Shown here in pieces: positions 55,000 to 56,174 of a stretch of DNA of 56,174 nucleotides. Under the pieces are notes generated by a model. That model did no database searches, had not been told where the DNA came from, and saw only the letters and a list, made by a program, of their open reading frames with translations. A program made the translations under genes and the position numbers. The stretch comes from Calothrix membranacea FACHB-236 (lineage in GTDB: Bacteria > Cyanobacteriota > Cyanobacteriia > Cyanobacteriales > Nostocaceae), in the NCBI RefSeq assembly GCF_014696315.1, contig NZ_JACJPX010000054.1, positions 1 to 56,174 of the forward strand, read 5' to 3'. Positions within the stretch are counted from its first letter, which is position 1; every line of letters begins with the position of its first letter.

Positions 55000-55082
55000 A
55001 TATTTTCGTGAGTGAGGGTGATGGGAGGCAGGGGGAGATGAGGGGGATGAGGGAGATTTTCTACATTGTCATGCTTGTTTAC

Positions 55083-55988
55083 CTAACTGCCAGAGGATAA
55101 TTTAATACCTTCGGCTATAGGGCCTAAAGCCAAGACTGGGAAAAAGGTGAGTACGCCTAAAATGAGACTTACGCCAGCTGTGACACAAGTAAATAGCAGA
55201 GAATCGGTTCTGAGGGTACCAGGGGTTTCTGGTACTGGTTTCTTACGAGACATACTATCAGCCAGTAACAATATGGCAATAATCGGTATGTAGCGTCCTG
55301 CTAAAAGAGGAAATAAGCAACTCAAATTCCACCACAAGGCTGTAGGTGCAGGGTGGGTAGTAGCTAAACCTGCCAATCCAGAACCATTGTTAGCTGCGGC
55401 TGAGGCATATTCATAAACTACTTGGGAAATGCCATGAAAGCCAGGGTTGGTAAATCCCGCGAAGGAGATGGGGTAGGCTAAGGCGATCGCACTGGGAATT
55501 AATACTGCAATTGGATGGATCAGTAATACTATACTGGCGAGAACAATTTCCCGTTTTTCAATTTTGCGTCCTAAAAATTCTGGGGTACGTCCTACCATTA
55601 ACCCAGTGAGAAAGACGGTAAGAATTACGTAAATTAATAGATAAGCTATTCCAGTTCCTTGACCACCCCAAATAATTTGGAGGAACAAGTTAAATAAAGT
55701 TGAAAATAATCCTTGGGGCATTAAGGAATCGTGCATTCCATTGACAGCACCAGACATAGTGGCGGTAGTCATGACTGCCCATAATGCTGTTTGTGCCCAA
55801 CCAAATCGCACTTCTTTGCCTTCTAAATTTGGGAGTTCTAACCCTAAGGTGCTATTGATCAGGGGATTACCTTGTAGTTCGGCGCTGGCTGTGATTCCCA
55901 CCAACACTACAAACACCACAAACACCATCCAAAAAAGCAACCAAGCTTGTTTGAGGTTATTGGCAAAGACACCATAGGTGTAAATCAA
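55083..55988 (-). pseudogene. kdpA: kdpA, 5'-truncated by an insertion sequence
   Basis: The frame encodes the C-terminal 301 residues of KdpA, the K+ channel-like subunit, normally about 560 aa. It contains [21 protein letters not shown] (the third/fourth pore-loop region), [19 protein letters not shown] and [17 protein letters not shown]. It begins in the middle of the conserved LIYTYG segment; upstream of 55988 there is no matching KdpA sequence but a transposase end. The first half may continue on the other side of the insertion. I treat it as an interrupted gene. Confidence 0.85.
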
Positions 55989-56174
55989 CCGACATTCCGC
56001 AGGTTAGTTAATAAAGAAGATAATATTTTCGACAAGGAGCACCAAAAAACTGGAGAATCCATTGCCTTTCCGGGGTTAAGTTGGTAATTTGCTTGATTTG
56101 GGCAATCGTAACCAAATGAATCGACATAAAACATTGGAACACCCAACGTAAGGTGGGAGTAGAAGTTGGCTTAC
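55989..56174 (-). mobile_element. Insertion sequence (IS1634-like), left end; transposase C-terminus
   Basis: On the minus strand a frame entering from the right edge and ending TAA at 56008-56010 encodes about 55 codons: PTLRWVFQCFMSIHLVTI, then ITNLTPERQWILQFFGAP. This PTLRWVFQ block resembles IS1634-group transposase ends in cyanobacteria. The 20 bases between it and kdpA include CCTGCGGAATGTCGG, probably the terminal repeat. The element's length and other end lie outside. Confidence 0.75.

Overview
The window reads as a chromosomal segment of a filamentous, probably heterocyst-forming cyanobacterium (order Nostocales). The signs are very frequent GCGATCGC (HIP1) octamers, a divergent cyanobacterial-type Hfq, a CrtQ/Zds-type zeta-carotene desaturase, XisH/XisI proteins, a kdp operon with a KdpG-like subunit between kdpB and kdpC, and many intergenic arrays of 7-bp repeats (the STRR type known from Nostoc relatives). 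Species cannot be told from this alone.

Layout. 0-1 kb: end of an rRNA operon (5S) with its terminator, then an IS5-type transposase remnant. 1-7 kb: housekeeping genes: thrC followed by a MoaD/ThiS-like sulfur carrier, a KefB-type antiporter with RCK domains, hfq and dapF. 7-17 kb: signalling: a PstS-like lipoprotein paired with a histidine kinase, a HhH-GPD glycosylase, a PD-(D/E)XK-like protein, and two tandem paralogous PAS kinases, the first with a decayed ATP site. 17-20 kb: a Met/Cys-rich copper-storage-type protein, a MITE-like element and a DrrA/DrrB-type ABC exporter. 20-26 kb: PrxQ, CobQ with a small 2Fe-2S ferredoxin, a SRPBCC protein and Zds. 26-28.4 kb: a largely gene-free AT-rich stretch holding a 56-aa ribbon-helix-helix gene. 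28-34 kb: conserved cyanobacterial proteins (DUF6930, IscA, TPR, TIGR01777 epimerase, FHA). 34-40 kb: a copper P1B-ATPase carrying a 7-bp repeat array inside its coding sequence, two small membrane proteins and a CPBP protease. 40-45.3 kb: a NACHT STAND NTPase (NLR-like) and an xisHI pair, the most accessory-looking part. 45-51.6 kb: a DUF1995 protein, a zinc metalloprotease and a pentapeptide-repeat protein. 51.6-56.2 kb: kdpC, kdpG-like, kdpB and a 5'-truncated kdpA cut by an insertion sequence whose transposase runs off the window.

What stands out. (1) The NACHT gene has no ATG. Its frame continues upstream, through a single in-frame TGA (TGAC context), into a 152-codon N-terminal ORF, so the pair is either one receptor gene broken by a nonsense codon or a read-through/bicistronic arrangement. 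(2) Tandem paralogous kinases, one apparently a pseudokinase. (3) A PstS-like lipoprotein-kinase pair with no transporter beside it. (4) A 7-bp repeat array kept inside copA, and similar arrays lying exactly two bases before the start codons of two genes. (5) kdpA disrupted by an IS1634-like element. Copper handling appears twice (Csp-type protein at 17 kb, CopA at 34-36 kb), and potassium handling twice (KefB-type antiporter, Kdp).
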